Source: Chloroflexota bacterium
GTDB lineage: Bacteria; Chloroflexota; UBA6077; JADZDV01
Direction: 5' to 3'
Assembly (NCBI GenBank): GCA_020850915.1
Contig: JADZDV010000272.1
Location: 1 to 8,110, forward strand
Length of the DNA: 8,110 nt
Of the stretch, positions 1-7,343 are shown piece by piece (position 1 is the stretch's first letter; each line of letters begins with the position of its first letter). A model generated the notes under the pieces. The model saw only the letters and a program-made list of their open reading frames with translations. It made no database searches and had not been told where the DNA came from. A program made the translations under genes and the position numbers.

Positions 1-383
1 CGGCGAGGTGGACATGTCGATCATCTCGGATGGCTGAGCCCACTTCACGCGGGATCAGGGACCGAAGAACATCCAGTACAAGGCGCTCGTCCCGGCGAGG
101 CCGGGGCTCAGCGTCGGCGTCGCGAAGCGAAAGACAGCTCGCCGGCCGCCTGGGCGTACCTGATCTGCGCGGCCGGCGCGAAGAACCAGGTTGCCTGGAG
201 CGGATCCTTTCCCGGCTACTATATGTCTCACCAGGACGTCGTCTGCTCGCCCAGTCCCAAGGAGCGACCGGCGCCCAGTTCGCGGGATCGCGGCGTCAAG
301 CACGTTGTCTCCCGCCCCGGCTCGAGCTCGCACAGGCCTGGCCTCAGTGGGTGGAGATGTGGACGAAAGAGGTTGGAGGCTAA
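1..383 (+). pseudogene. decayed polyamine-type ABC solute-binding protein, C-terminal part
   Basis: This is the relic of the periplasmic or lipoprotein solute receptor that would have served the permeases just downstream. Three frames must be joined to read it. Frame 2 (from base 2) gives GEVDMSIISDG, an in-frame TGA at 35-37, then AHFTRDQGPKNIQYKA and SVGVAK. Frame 1 (from about 132) gives DSSPAAWAYL and KNQVAWSGSFPGYYMSHQDV. Frame 3 (from about 318) gives LELAQAWPQWVEMWTKEVGG and a TAA at 381-383. The order of these pieces, the late AWAYL and the final WPQWVE...TKEVG resemble the C-terminal lobe and tail of PotD-like binding proteins; this match is by memory. The TGA could be a CGA arginine codon mutated by one C-to-T change. 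The end lies 54 nt before the first permease, the usual place for the receptor gene. The 5' part is outside the window. Decay is certain; the exact subfamily is less so. Confidence 0.72.
122..131 (+). repeat. 5-bp tandem duplication that breaks the binding-protein frame
   Basis: GCGAA occurs twice in direct tandem at 122-126 and 127-131. Deleting one copy in silico joins SVGVAK directly to DSSPAAWAYL, which restores a plausible binding-protein reading frame. This looks like a replication-slippage duplication and explains one of the frame changes in the relic. Confidence 0.7.
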
Positions 384-437
384 CATCCCAGCTATAGGAT
401 CCCTTCGCTTTCGCCGACCGCCCAGGGGGGACGAGCC

Positions 438-1343
438 GTGAGCGCCGATTCAGTTCAGCTTCGCGAGAGCGGCCAACAGCAGGCTCGAGCTAGCGAGCGG
501 CGGTTCACGGTGCCCTCGACCATCTTGCTGCTGATCCCGCTGACGGTGTTCCTGCTGGTCTTCTTCGTGCTGCCGTTCGGCGTGATGTTCCAGCAGAGCT
601 TCTTCATCACGCCGCTCCAGGCCAACGGCAACGTTTCGGCCACGCTGGCGAATTACGCCAAGCTGTTCGGTGATTTCTTCTACGTCAAAGTGCTCCTGCA
701 GACGGTCGCGCTGGGCGTGGCAGTGACCGTCTGCAGCCTCCTGCTCGCCTTCCCGGTGGCGTACGTCCTGGCGCGCACGGAGACGCGCTGGCGGCAGCTC
801 CTGGTGTTCCTGGTCATCTCGCCCCTCATGGTGAGCATCATCATCCGCTCGTTCGGCTGGATGGTGCTGCTCGGGCGGGCTGGGACGATCAATACGACGC
901 TCCTCAGCCTCGGTCTGATCCAGCGGCCGCTCGAGCTGATGTACAACTGGTCGGGCGTGGTGATCTCTCTGACCCACGTCCTTCTGCCGTTCATGATCCT
1001 GACCCTCTCCAGCGTGATCGAGAGCATCCCGGTCAGTCTCGAAGAGACCGCCGCGGTCCTGGGCGCGGGCCGCTGGGCGCGGTTCCGCTTCGTCCTGCTC
1101 CCGCTGAGCATGGAGGGGATTGGCGCCGGGCTCACCCTGGTCTTCATGCTGGCGATCGGCAGCTTCGTGTCAGTGCTGCTGGTTGGTGGCAGCGAGACGC
1201 TCGTTCTGCCGCTCCTGATCTACCAGCAGATCATCCTGCTTAACAACAACTTTGCCGCGTCGATCGCGACGATGCTGCTGGTGATCTCGCTCGGCCTGCT
1301 CTACTTCCAGGCGCGCGCGTTCCGCGTGCGTGGCTCGGTGTGA
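438..1343 (+). CDS. ABC transporter inner-membrane permease, PotB-like
   Basis: This is one half of the membrane channel of a binding-protein-dependent importer. The 301-residue protein has a polar N-terminal tail and about six hydrophobic segments (roughly residues 28-50, 87-111, 119-142, 172-195, 231-252 and 274-291). The coupling loop EETAAVLGAGRWARFRFVLLP (202-222, the EAA motif) docks on the ATPase. Length and layout match PotB-type permeases of the spermidine/putrescine class. The GTG start follows a G-run (425-430) at 7-nt spacing. The TGA stop is 7 nt before the ATG of the second permease, so both belong to one operon. The gene is intact even though the receptor gene upstream is broken. 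The substrate cannot be read from a permease; polyamine or another organic cation is inferred from family resemblance and from the relic upstream. Confidence 0.9.
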   Translation: MSADSVQLRESGQQQARASERRFTVPSTILLLIPLTVFLLVFFVLPFGVMFQQSFFITPLQANGNVSATLANYAKLFGDFFYVKVLLQTVALGVAVTVCSLLLAFPVAYVLARTETRWRQLLVFLVISPLMVSIIIRSFGWMVLLGRAGTINTTLLSLGLIQRPLELMYNWSGVVISLTHVLLPFMILTLSSVIESIPVSLEETAAVLGAGRWARFRFVLLPLSMEGIGAGLTLVFMLAIGSFVSVLLVGGSETLVLPLLIYQQIILLNNNFAASIATMLLVISLGLLYFQARAFRVRGSV

Positions 1344-1350
1344 GGTGGTC

Positions 1351-2157
1351 ATGCGACTCGACGCCGGCGTCCTCGCCCTTCGCCTCTATACCGGCCTCCT
1401 GCTGCTCTTCCTGAGCCTGCCGATCCTCGTCGCGCTGGGCGTGGCGTTCGGCACCGACAAGATCGCCCACTTCCCACCGAACGGTCTGACCATCCGCTGG
1501 TTCGGCGAAGCGGCGGCCAACAGTACGTTCATGAACTCGCTCGGCAACAGCTTGAAGCTGGCCCTGCTCACCACCTTCTGCGCCATCGCCCTGAGCCTGC
1601 CCTGCTGCCTGGCGCTGGTGCGGCGCCGCTTTCCCTTTCAGAACTTGCTGGAGTCGTTCCTGCTGTCTCCGCTGAGTCTGCCTGGCATCGTCTTCGGCGT
1701 GTCGCTCCTGGTCTTCATGGGCGTCGCCGGCTTCGGTCTGGCTCCCTGGGGGCTGCTCGTGGGCCACGTCGTGATCGCCGTGCCGTACGTGCTCAAGACG
1801 GTTGTGGCGGTCTATCGCGGCCAGGACCAGGCGTTCGAGGAGTCGGCGATGGTCCTCGGCGCGAACCCCTGGCGCACCTTCTGGTACATCACGCTGCCGC
1901 TCATTCGGCCCGGCATGGTCGCCGGCGGGCTGTTCGCCTTCCTGACCTCGTTCGACAACGTACCCGTCTCGATCTTCCTCACGACCTCGAGCACGACGAC
2001 CCTGCCGGTCGCCGTGTTCAGCTACCTCGTCAACCAGGATTTCGACGCCATCGTCGGCGCCATCTCGGCGATCCAGATCTTCCTGGTCCTTGCGATCCTG
2101 TTCGTCGTAGATCGGTTCTACGGACTGAGCCAGATGACGTCCCTGGGAGGGCAGTAG
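1351..2157 (+). CDS. ABC transporter inner-membrane permease, PotC-like
   Basis: This is the second half of the importer's membrane channel, 268 residues from the ATG at 1351. Hydrophobic segments lie near residues 9-33, 67-90, 103-125, 131-153, 188-210 and 238-256. The EAA loop is EESAMVLGANPWRTFWYITL (163-182), and the following FLTSFDNVPVSIFL (198-211) is typical of PotC-type permeases. I chose ATG 1351 because GAGG (1342-1345) lies 5 nt upstream and the protein then begins directly before its first membrane span. A GTG at 1330 would add seven residues and overlap the preceding gene. The stop at 2155-2157 overlaps the ribosome binding site of the ATPase gene. The gene is intact, and its family is certain; the substrate is not. 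Confidence 0.9.
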   Translation: MRLDAGVLALRLYTGLLLLFLSLPILVALGVAFGTDKIAHFPPNGLTIRWFGEAAANSTFMNSLGNSLKLALLTTFCAIALSLPCCLALVRRRFPFQNLLESFLLSPLSLPGIVFGVSLLVFMGVAGFGLAPWGLLVGHVVIAVPYVLKTVVAVYRGQDQAFEESAMVLGANPWRTFWYITLPLIRPGMVAGGLFAFLTSFDNVPVSIFLTTSSTTTLPVAVFSYLVNQDFDAIVGAISAIQIFLVLAILFVVDRFYGLSQMTSLGGQ

Positions 2158-2165
2158 GAGCGGTC

Positions 2166-3251
2166 ATGTCGGATGTCGAGCTGCGCGGCGTGCACAAGCG
2201 GTACGGGTCGGTCACGGCCGTCGAGTCGCTCGACCTGCGGGTGCAGGCTGGAGAGTTCGTTTCGCTCCTGGGGCCGAGCGGCTGCGGGAAGACGACCACC
2301 CTGCGGATGATCGCCGGGCTGATCCGGCCCGACGCGGGCGATGTCGTCATTGCCGGGCGCTCGGTCAATCATGTGCCGGTCCATCGTCGCGGGCTGGGGC
2401 TGGTGGCTCAGAACTACGCCCTGTTCCCCCACATGAGCGTGCTGGACAACGTGACGTTCGGCCTCCGCATGCGCAACATGGCCTCGGCCAAGGCTCGCCG
2501 CAAGGCGATGGAGGCGCTGGAGGTCGTCCGCCTGACCGGAATGGAAGGGCGCTACCCACGGCAGCTCTCCGGCGGCCAGCAGCAGCGGGTAGCGCTGGCG
2601 CGCTGCATCGTCGTTGAGCCGACCGTCCTGCTGCTCGACGAGCCGCTCGGAGCGCTGGACAAGAAGCTTCGCGAGACGATGCAGGTCGAGCTGAAGCTGC
2701 TCCAGCGGCAGTTGGGCATCACGACCATCTTCGTGACGCACGACCAGGAAGAGGCGCTCACGATGTCGGATCGGATCGCCGTGATGAATCGTGGACGGCT
2801 CGAGCAGTACGGCACGCCAGAGGAGGTCTATGAGGCGCCGCGCAATCGGTTCGTCTCGGATTTCATTGGTGTGTGCAACTTCCTGGAGGGCCAGGTTGTC
2901 GGACGCGACAACGGCACAATCGCCGTACGGACGGACGGCGGCCTGCTGATAAAGCTGCCAGCCACCCAGGCGCCCGAAGGGCTGAGCCAGGGCTCCAGAG
3001 TCATCGCCACGGTCCGCCCGGAGAAGATCCTGCTACACGCGAGCGGCGCGCCGGCCGGCGACAGCACGACGGCGACCCTGGAGGCGGCGGTCTATCTCGG
3101 TACGGCGATTCACTACCACCTGCGGACCCCGGGCGGCGAGCGGCTTCTCGCGTACCGCCAGAGCGACGCCGCGGCTCCGCGCGACCTACAGACTGGCTCT
3201 GAGGTCGCCGTATCCTGGGAGCCCCGGGCGGTCCGGATCCTTGCCGAGTAG
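2166..3251 (+). CDS. ABC transporter ATP-binding protein, PotA-like
   Basis: This cytoplasmic ATPase drives the two permeases as a homodimer. The 361-residue protein carries every catalytic motif: Walker A GPSGCGKTT (36-44), Q-loop Gln82, signature LSGGQQQR (134-141), Walker B VLLLDEP (154-160), the D-loop ALD that follows, and the switch His192 in FVTHDQEEA. Residues from about 235 form the C-terminal regulatory extension, with a TOBE-type domain at roughly 278-357 (ATVRPEKILL, YLGTAIHYHL, WEPRAVRIL), as in the PotA/UgpC/MalK group. ATG 2166 follows TAGGAG (2155-2160), which includes the upstream stop codon. The gene is intact and last in the transporter operon. The subfamily fits spermidine/putrescine- or iron-type importers; annotation pipelines may call it PotA. 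Confidence 0.93.
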   Translation: MSDVELRGVHKRYGSVTAVESLDLRVQAGEFVSLLGPSGCGKTTTLRMIAGLIRPDAGDVVIAGRSVNHVPVHRRGLGLVAQNYALFPHMSVLDNVTFGLRMRNMASAKARRKAMEALEVVRLTGMEGRYPRQLSGGQQQRVALARCIVVEPTVLLLDEPLGALDKKLRETMQVELKLLQRQLGITTIFVTHDQEEALTMSDRIAVMNRGRLEQYGTPEEVYEAPRNRFVSDFIGVCNFLEGQVVGRDNGTIAVRTDGGLLIKLPATQAPEGLSQGSRVIATVRPEKILLHASGAPAGDSTTATLEAAVYLGTAIHYHLRTPGGERLLAYRQSDAAAPRDLQTGSEVAVSWEPRAVRILAE

Positions 3252-3335
3252 CAGGTGTGTCCACCACTGCCACTCGGCTCTTCTGACGCGAACCCAGCTC
3301 ACATCCGCCCTCCCGGCGCGGTCCAGCGACGGGTG

Positions 3336-3529
3336 CACGGTCAAGTCGACTCGTGGCCTCATCCAGCCCGCGACCATGACCGCGGCTTCGGGCGGGAGGG
3401 CATGTACCCCCGGACCGCCTTCTGGAAGATGGTCAGCAGGTTCGCGGCGCCAACATCATCCCCGCTGAGCTGGGTCATCCCGGGCGGCCCTGCCTGGCCG
3501 CCGACCCGGCCTACAGCCTGGTGGACTGA
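3336..3529 (+). pseudogene. frameshifted 3' tail of an unrecognised gene
   Basis: The gap after the ATPase gene contains protein-like sequence in two + frames. The first reads GFGREGMYPRTAFWKMVSRF and ends near 3443. After a one-base frame change in the run around 3444-3449, the second reads GANIIPAELGHPGRPCLAAD and then PAYSLVD, with a TGA at 3527-3529. The smooth join across the shift suggests one broken gene, formerly the next member of the transporter operon. I do not recognise the family; an amidohydrolase or other hydrolase-like fold is possible but unsupported. The old stop lies 19 nt inside the 3' end of the convergent regulator gene. Bases 3252-3335 show no further clear coding signal. 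No motif identifies catalytic residues. Confidence 0.45.
3483..3502. repeat. GC-rich inverted repeat between convergent genes
   Basis: GGCGGCC (3483-3489) and GGCCGCC (3496-3502) form a perfect 7-bp stem with a 6-nt loop. It lies just past the stop of the - strand regulator (3511) and about 230 nt past the ATPase stop. No T-run follows on either strand, so it is not a canonical intrinsic terminator, although it is suitably placed to slow transcription from the regulator side. It also lies within the gene relic, so it may be chance in GC-rich coding DNA. Confidence 0.3.
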
Positions 3530-5007
3530 TGCGGCTCGGGCGCCACCCCTTCCATTCCCAGGCCGTCCAGGATCTTCAGGGCGATCTGGGCAACCAGCCG
3601 GTCGTCGGACTGCTCCAGGCGCAGGCCGGTGATCGTCTCGATGCGCTGGAGACGATAGCTCACGGTGTTGACGTGGACGCTCAGGTCGCGCGCGGCCTGC
3701 TGAGGGCTGCCGTGCCGTTCCAGGTAGGCCGCCAGCGTTCGCACGAAGTCCGCTCGGTGCTTGCGGTCGTACGCCACCAGCGCACCCAGCGTCTCCTCGG
3801 CGAATGACCGGAGGTCGTCGGAATCGGCGACGCGGAAGAGCAGCCGGTAGATGCCAAGCTCGTCGTAGTTGATCACCTGGCCGCGCCGACCAAAGCGCAG
3901 CCCGACCTCCAGCGCGCGCCGGGTCTGGGCGTAGATGCGCGGCAGAGCCGCCGGCGAGGCGGCGACGCCGCTGATGACGGCGGTTACCACGACGTTCGGG
4001 AACAGGTGCTTCAGGAACCGCGGCAGGGTTCGAGCCAGCTCGGCTGGCGACTCCAGCGGGGCCGGGTCCTCGCGGTCCGGCTCGGGGACGAGCACGACGG
4101 TCTCGCGCAGCCGCGCGACGGCGACCGCCTGCCTGGCGTGGCGCTCGGCGAGACCCACGGCCGAGTCGAGCACGCGGCGTCGCATGGCGAGCGCGGCCGG
4201 CGAGTCCTCGCTCGCTTCACCTGTTCCGCTGGCGAGCGGCTCCGGCACCAGGGCCAGGAGCCGGTAGCGGCGCGTCGGGTCATAGCCGACCCGGCTGGCG
4301 TGCTCGCGCGCCTCCAGCTCGTCCTTGAACAACCCGAGGAGCAGCCCTTCGACGATGTCGTGTTTGAAGCGACCCGCGACCTCGACGCTCGTGCGCTCGT
4401 GCATCAGGGCCAGGGCGTAGACCGTGGCGGCGTGCTGCACCGTCAGGAGGTCCAGTTCGTCGCCGGCATCCTCTCGCTCGGCGATGACCAGGTAGCCGAG
4501 GATCGTCTCGGCCACCGAGATCGGCGCGATGACACAGCTTCCCTCGATGCCCCAGTCGGGCAGGGCAGGCAGCCGTAGCGGCCGCCGTTCCTCGGCCAGC
4601 GTTGCCAGAACCTGGCCAGACCCGCTGGCGCCCGGCATCCAGCCCCGGGCCAGGAGGCCCGCGTACTGGGCGCCCATCTCGTGGTCTGATCCGCCCGGGC
4701 CGGCCGCGGCTCGCGCCTGGAGCCCGGGGTCGAGCACACTCACCTCGCGTCCGATCAGCCCGGCGAACCCGCTGGTGATGCCGCCGACGCCTATCCCCTG
4801 GAGCACCATCGCCGTCAGACGATCGTACACGGCGATCGCCTGCTTCAGCAGGGCATTCTGTCGCTCCAGCGCCCCCTTGGGAGAGAGCGCCCGTGCCGGC
4901 TCCCCGCGTGGGAGATCGTCGTCCGGCGGACCGGCCGCTGCTTGCAGCGCGACGCGATCCTCCGTGCTAGCGTCTTCGGGCGTTGCCACGTGGTCTTGTT
5001 CAGCCAT
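3511..5007 (-). CDS. PucR/CdaR-type transcriptional regulator with GAF-like sensor
   Basis: This is a cytoplasmic DNA-binding regulator of 498 residues. After a polar leader comes a probable coiled stretch (about 47-70), a GAF-like sensor region (about 68-205, with SCVIAPISVAETILGYLVIA), and a CdaR GGDEF-like middle domain (about 240-375). The C-terminal PucR helix-turn-helix spans about 423-483 and includes TLAAYLERHGSPQQAARDLS and VHVNTVSYRLQRIETITGL. This order is that of PucR-family activators, which usually control use of purines, amino acids or other nutrients. The ATG overlaps the stop of the upstream enzyme gene (shared bases ATGGCTGA, 5000-5007), and no clear ribosome binding site is seen, so it is probably made by translational coupling. 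The likely target is its own operon. The last residues, HQSTRL, are read from sequence shared with a gene relic on the other strand. The ligand is unknown. Confidence 0.9.
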   Translation of the reverse strand: MAEQDHVATPEDASTEDRVALQAAAGPPDDDLPRGEPARALSPKGALERQNALLKQAIAVYDRLTAMVLQGIGVGGITSGFAGLIGREVSVLDPGLQARAAAGPGGSDHEMGAQYAGLLARGWMPGASGSGQVLATLAEERRPLRLPALPDWGIEGSCVIAPISVAETILGYLVIAEREDAGDELDLLTVQHAATVYALALMHERTSVEVAGRFKHDIVEGLLLGLFKDELEAREHASRVGYDPTRRYRLLALVPEPLASGTGEASEDSPAALAMRRRVLDSAVGLAERHARQAVAVARLRETVVLVPEPDREDPAPLESPAELARTLPRFLKHLFPNVVVTAVISGVAASPAALPRIYAQTRRALEVGLRFGRRGQVINYDELGIYRLLFRVADSDDLRSFAEETLGALVAYDRKHRADFVRTLAAYLERHGSPQQAARDLSVHVNTVSYRLQRIETITGLRLEQSDDRLVAQIALKILDGLGMEGVAPEPHQSTRL

Positions 5008-6901
5008 GCAGCGCGCGGAGCAGCGGCACGGCGTCGGAGGCGAAGCCGCTGGGCATGCTGGCCAGGATGCCCTGGACGCGCGGTCGGCCGCCCTCGATCA
5101 GCTCCATGGCGATCTCGATCCCCACCTCTGAGCTTCGCTCGCCCGCCTGCCACATCCGCTCGAGCAGCGGTTCGGGGAGACCGGCGTCCAGCACCTCGTG
5201 CTGGAGGTACTCCGCGTGGCGGAAGTCGCGCAGCGGCATGACGCCGAGCACCAGCGGCAGGTCGATTGGACCGAGCCGCTCCAGGAAGCTGGCCAGTAGT
5301 TCCAGGTCGAAGACGGGGCGGGTCACCAGGAAGCTCGCCCCGGCGGCGATGACGCGCCGGACCCGCTCGACCTCGTCATCGACGTTCGCGGCGGAGACGT
5401 TGAGGCGCGCGCCGATCACGAAGTCAGTCGGCTTGCGGATCGGCATGCCGTTGCAGTCGCGGCCTTCGTTCAGGCCGCGCAGCGCCTGGACCAGGCCGAT
5501 CGCGTCCACGTCCCAGACGCCCGCCCTTGGGTAGTCGCCGTGGACCGGCGGCACGCCGGTGCGGCAGATCACGGTGCGCAGGCCAAGGGCGTGCGCACCC
5601 AGCAGGTCAGCCTGGAGCGCCACCAGGCTCCTGTCCCAGGTGGTCACGGTCAGCACAGTCTCAACCTGAAGCCGCTGTTGGAGCAAGACGGCCACGGTGA
5701 CGGGACTCATGTGGGCGCGGGTGCCGCTCGCGGGCACCACGGCCAGCGCGTCGGCCCCCGCTTCCTTGAGCAGCCCACCCTCCGCGACGGCCCGCTCGGC
5801 GTCTCCGCCGGCCGGTGGCTGGACTTCACAGGCGACGACGAACTGCCGGCGCCCCAGCTTCTCGCTGAAGCCGCTGGGAACTCCTGACGCGGCCGGGGGC
5901 TCCTGGTGCGACGTCGGGCGGGCGGAGGCGTGGGCTCGGCGCCGCTGGAGCGGGCGCATCCCCTCCACCCCCCGGGCAGCCGCCTCGATGTGGGCCGGCG
6001 TCGTCCCGCAGCAGCCGCCGATGATCGCCGCGCCAAGCTCCACGAAGCGCCGCGCGGAGCGGGCGAAGTAGTCCGGCTCGGAGGTGTACTGAAAGTGGCC
6101 CCCGACCAGGCGCGGCAGTCCCGCGTTCGGCTGGGCACTCAGGGGCAGGTCGGTGTGGCGGGCCAGCTCGCCGACGACGTCCTGAGTAGCCTGCGGACCG
6201 AGGGTGCAGTTTACGCCGATGACCGTTGCGCCCAGCCGCTCCAGCGCTGCCGCGACCTCCTCGGGCGAGTCGCCGGCGATGGTCCGCCCGTCGTCCATGA
6301 AGGTCATCTGCGCGATGATCGGAATGTCGCCGATCTCGCGCGCCACTTCCAGCGCCTCCCGCATCTCCGCGAGGTCGCCGAACGTCTCCAGCATGAGGAG
6401 ATCCACGCCGGCCTGGACGAGCGCCTCGACCTGCTCGCGATGCGCCGCCCGCACCTCGTCGGTGGTCAGACGGCCGCGGGCCGTCGCCGGCTGGACCGGT
6501 CCGACCGAGCCCGCGACCAGGACCGGCACGCCAGCCGCCTCCTGGGCCTCGCGCGCCACGCGCACGCCGGCCCGGTTCAGTTCGACGACGCGCCCCTCCA
6601 ACCCGAAGCGGGCCAGGCGGAAGCGGCTGGCGCCGAACGTGTTTGTCTCGATGATGTCCGCGCCCGCCGCGACGTACGCTTCATGGATCGAGCGCACGAG
6701 CTCGGGTCGCGAGTGGCTCAGCTCCGGCAGCGCGCGGTCGAGCGAGACGCCGCCAGCGTGCAGCATCGTCCCCATCGCGCCATCGCAGACGAGGACCCGG
6801 TTTGCCAACAGTGCGAGCAGCCCACTCTCCACCAGCTTCTCCCGGGTCGGCAGCCGCCCGATGTGGCCCGTTCGTCGCCGCGTGGATTCTTCCGTTGCCA
6901 T
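5000..6901 (-). CDS. bifunctional homocysteine S-methyltransferase / methylenetetrahydrofolate reductase-like protein
   Basis: The N-terminal half (about 25-315 of 633) is a Hcy-binding barrel that transfers a methyl group to homocysteine, giving methionine. It contains VCDGAMGTML, ETNTFGASRFRLARFGLE and the zinc ligands Cys232 (GVNCTLGP) and Cys297/Cys298 (GGCCGTTP). The C-terminal half (about 345-633) is a MetF-like flavin barrel (VACEVQPP, GDYPRAGVWDVDAIGL, VTRPVFD). The fusion is the YitJ type of Bacillus and relatives. In the reductase half, Glu359 occupies the position of E. coli Glu28, but Val450 and Arg528 occupy the positions that by eye match Asp120 and Gln183, so folate reduction may be altered. 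I chose the ATG at 6901. An upstream ATG at 7006 adds 35 residues unlike the family and would nearly consume the divergent intergenic region, and a GTG at 6832 would start just before the conserved barrel. First gene of a two-gene operon with the regulator. Confidence 0.9.
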   Translation of the reverse strand: MATEESTRRRTGHIGRLPTREKLVESGLLALLANRVLVCDGAMGTMLHAGGVSLDRALPELSHSRPELVRSIHEAYVAAGADIIETNTFGASRFRLARFGLEGRVVELNRAGVRVAREAQEAAGVPVLVAGSVGPVQPATARGRLTTDEVRAAHREQVEALVQAGVDLLMLETFGDLAEMREALEVAREIGDIPIIAQMTFMDDGRTIAGDSPEEVAAALERLGATVIGVNCTLGPQATQDVVGELARHTDLPLSAQPNAGLPRLVGGHFQYTSEPDYFARSARRFVELGAAIIGGCCGTTPAHIEAAARGVEGMRPLQRRRAHASARPTSHQEPPAASGVPSGFSEKLGRRQFVVACEVQPPAGGDAERAVAEGGLLKEAGADALAVVPASGTRAHMSPVTVAVLLQQRLQVETVLTVTTWDRSLVALQADLLGAHALGLRTVICRTGVPPVHGDYPRAGVWDVDAIGLVQALRGLNEGRDCNGMPIRKPTDFVIGARLNVSAANVDDEVERVRRVIAAGASFLVTRPVFDLELLASFLERLGPIDLPLVLGVMPLRDFRHAEYLQHEVLDAGLPEPLLERMWQAGERSSEVGIEIAMELIEGGRPRVQGILASMPSGFASDAVPLLRALHG

Positions 6902-7014
6902 TATGAAGTCCGGCGGTGGCGAACGCCTTGTTTCGCGCTCACAACACGTGTCCAGCGATCTTTGTAGCAGTACAACGGAGTCAGAACGCACCCTGAATTC
7001 GGACAACGGCCACG
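6902..7014. promoter_or_regulatory. divergent intergenic region with two short palindromes
   Basis: This 113-bp gap separates the start of the methyltransferase/reductase gene (-) from the purU relic (+), so it should hold the promoter of the metabolic operon. It contains TTGTA-GCAG-TACAA (6962-6975, 5-bp arms, 4-nt spacer) and the perfect 8-bp palindrome ACACGTGT (6944-6951), about 10 nt apart. Either could be an operator, for example for the PucR-type regulator encoded in the operon. I found no convincing -35/-10 pair on either strand and no strong ribosome binding site before the ATG at 6901. Function is inferred from position only. Confidence 0.35.
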
Positions 7015-7320
7015 ATGGCTACGGTTGACCGAAATGGTCACCACGATATCGGCCGCCTGCTCATCTCCTGCGCCGACTGCCCCGGCATCGTCGCGGCCGT
7101 GTCGCGCTCTCTCTACGAGCACGGCGCGAACATCGTCCACTGAGACCGGCACTCCACGAACCCCGTTGGCGGCACCTTTTTCATACGACTCGAACGCCTC
7201 CCGGGACATCCCCTTCCATTATGTGCCAGCGGACCCCGCGAACAAGCAGGCGGCCGAGCGGCAGCAGCTCACTCTGGTCGAAGGGCAAGCCGACACGCTG
7301 AGTTCGCCCACCACAGGTAG
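7015..7320 (+). pseudogene. purU: formyltetrahydrofolate deformylase relic (ACT domain only)
   Basis: PurU hydrolyses 10-formyltetrahydrofolate to formate and tetrahydrofolate. From the ATG at 7015 the frame reads MATVDRNGHHDIGRLLISCA, then DCPGIVAAV, SRSLYEHGANIVH and a TGA at 7141-7143. The same frame continues DRHSTNPVGGTFFIRLE, so the N-terminal ACT domain is complete apart from the stop, which sits where PurU proteins have Ser (IVHSDQHST); one C-to-G change in TCA would make it. From about 7206 the frame loses all resemblance and ends at a TAG (7318-7320). The catalytic formyl-transferase-like domain, which makes up most of the usual length of roughly 280-300 residues, is missing. Cys replaces the usual Arg in the DRPG turn (DCPG), another sign of decay. 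A free 42-residue peptide could still be made but could not catalyse deformylation. Confidence 0.8.
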
Positions 7321-7343
7321 CTCGTCGGCTCGGACTTTGGAAG

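Noticed and set aside
373..400. Promoter TTGGAG-N16-TAGGAT before the first permease
   Set aside because: Only three and four of six consensus bases match; it cannot be told from chance and the host's sigma factor preference is unknown.
450..977. Long antisense open frames over the permease, ATPase and enzyme genes (for example 450-977 on the - strand and 5906-6967 on the + strand)
   Set aside because: They are Arg-, Gln- or His-rich shadow frames of GC-rich genes with no recognisable motif.
3483..3502. Intrinsic terminator between the convergent operons
   Set aside because: The stem is short and no T-run follows on either strand, so it is listed only as an inverted repeat.
6902..7006. 35-residue N-terminal extension of the methyltransferase/reductase from an ATG at 7006
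   Set aside because: The extra residues do not resemble the family, and they would cover nearly all of the divergent promoter gap.
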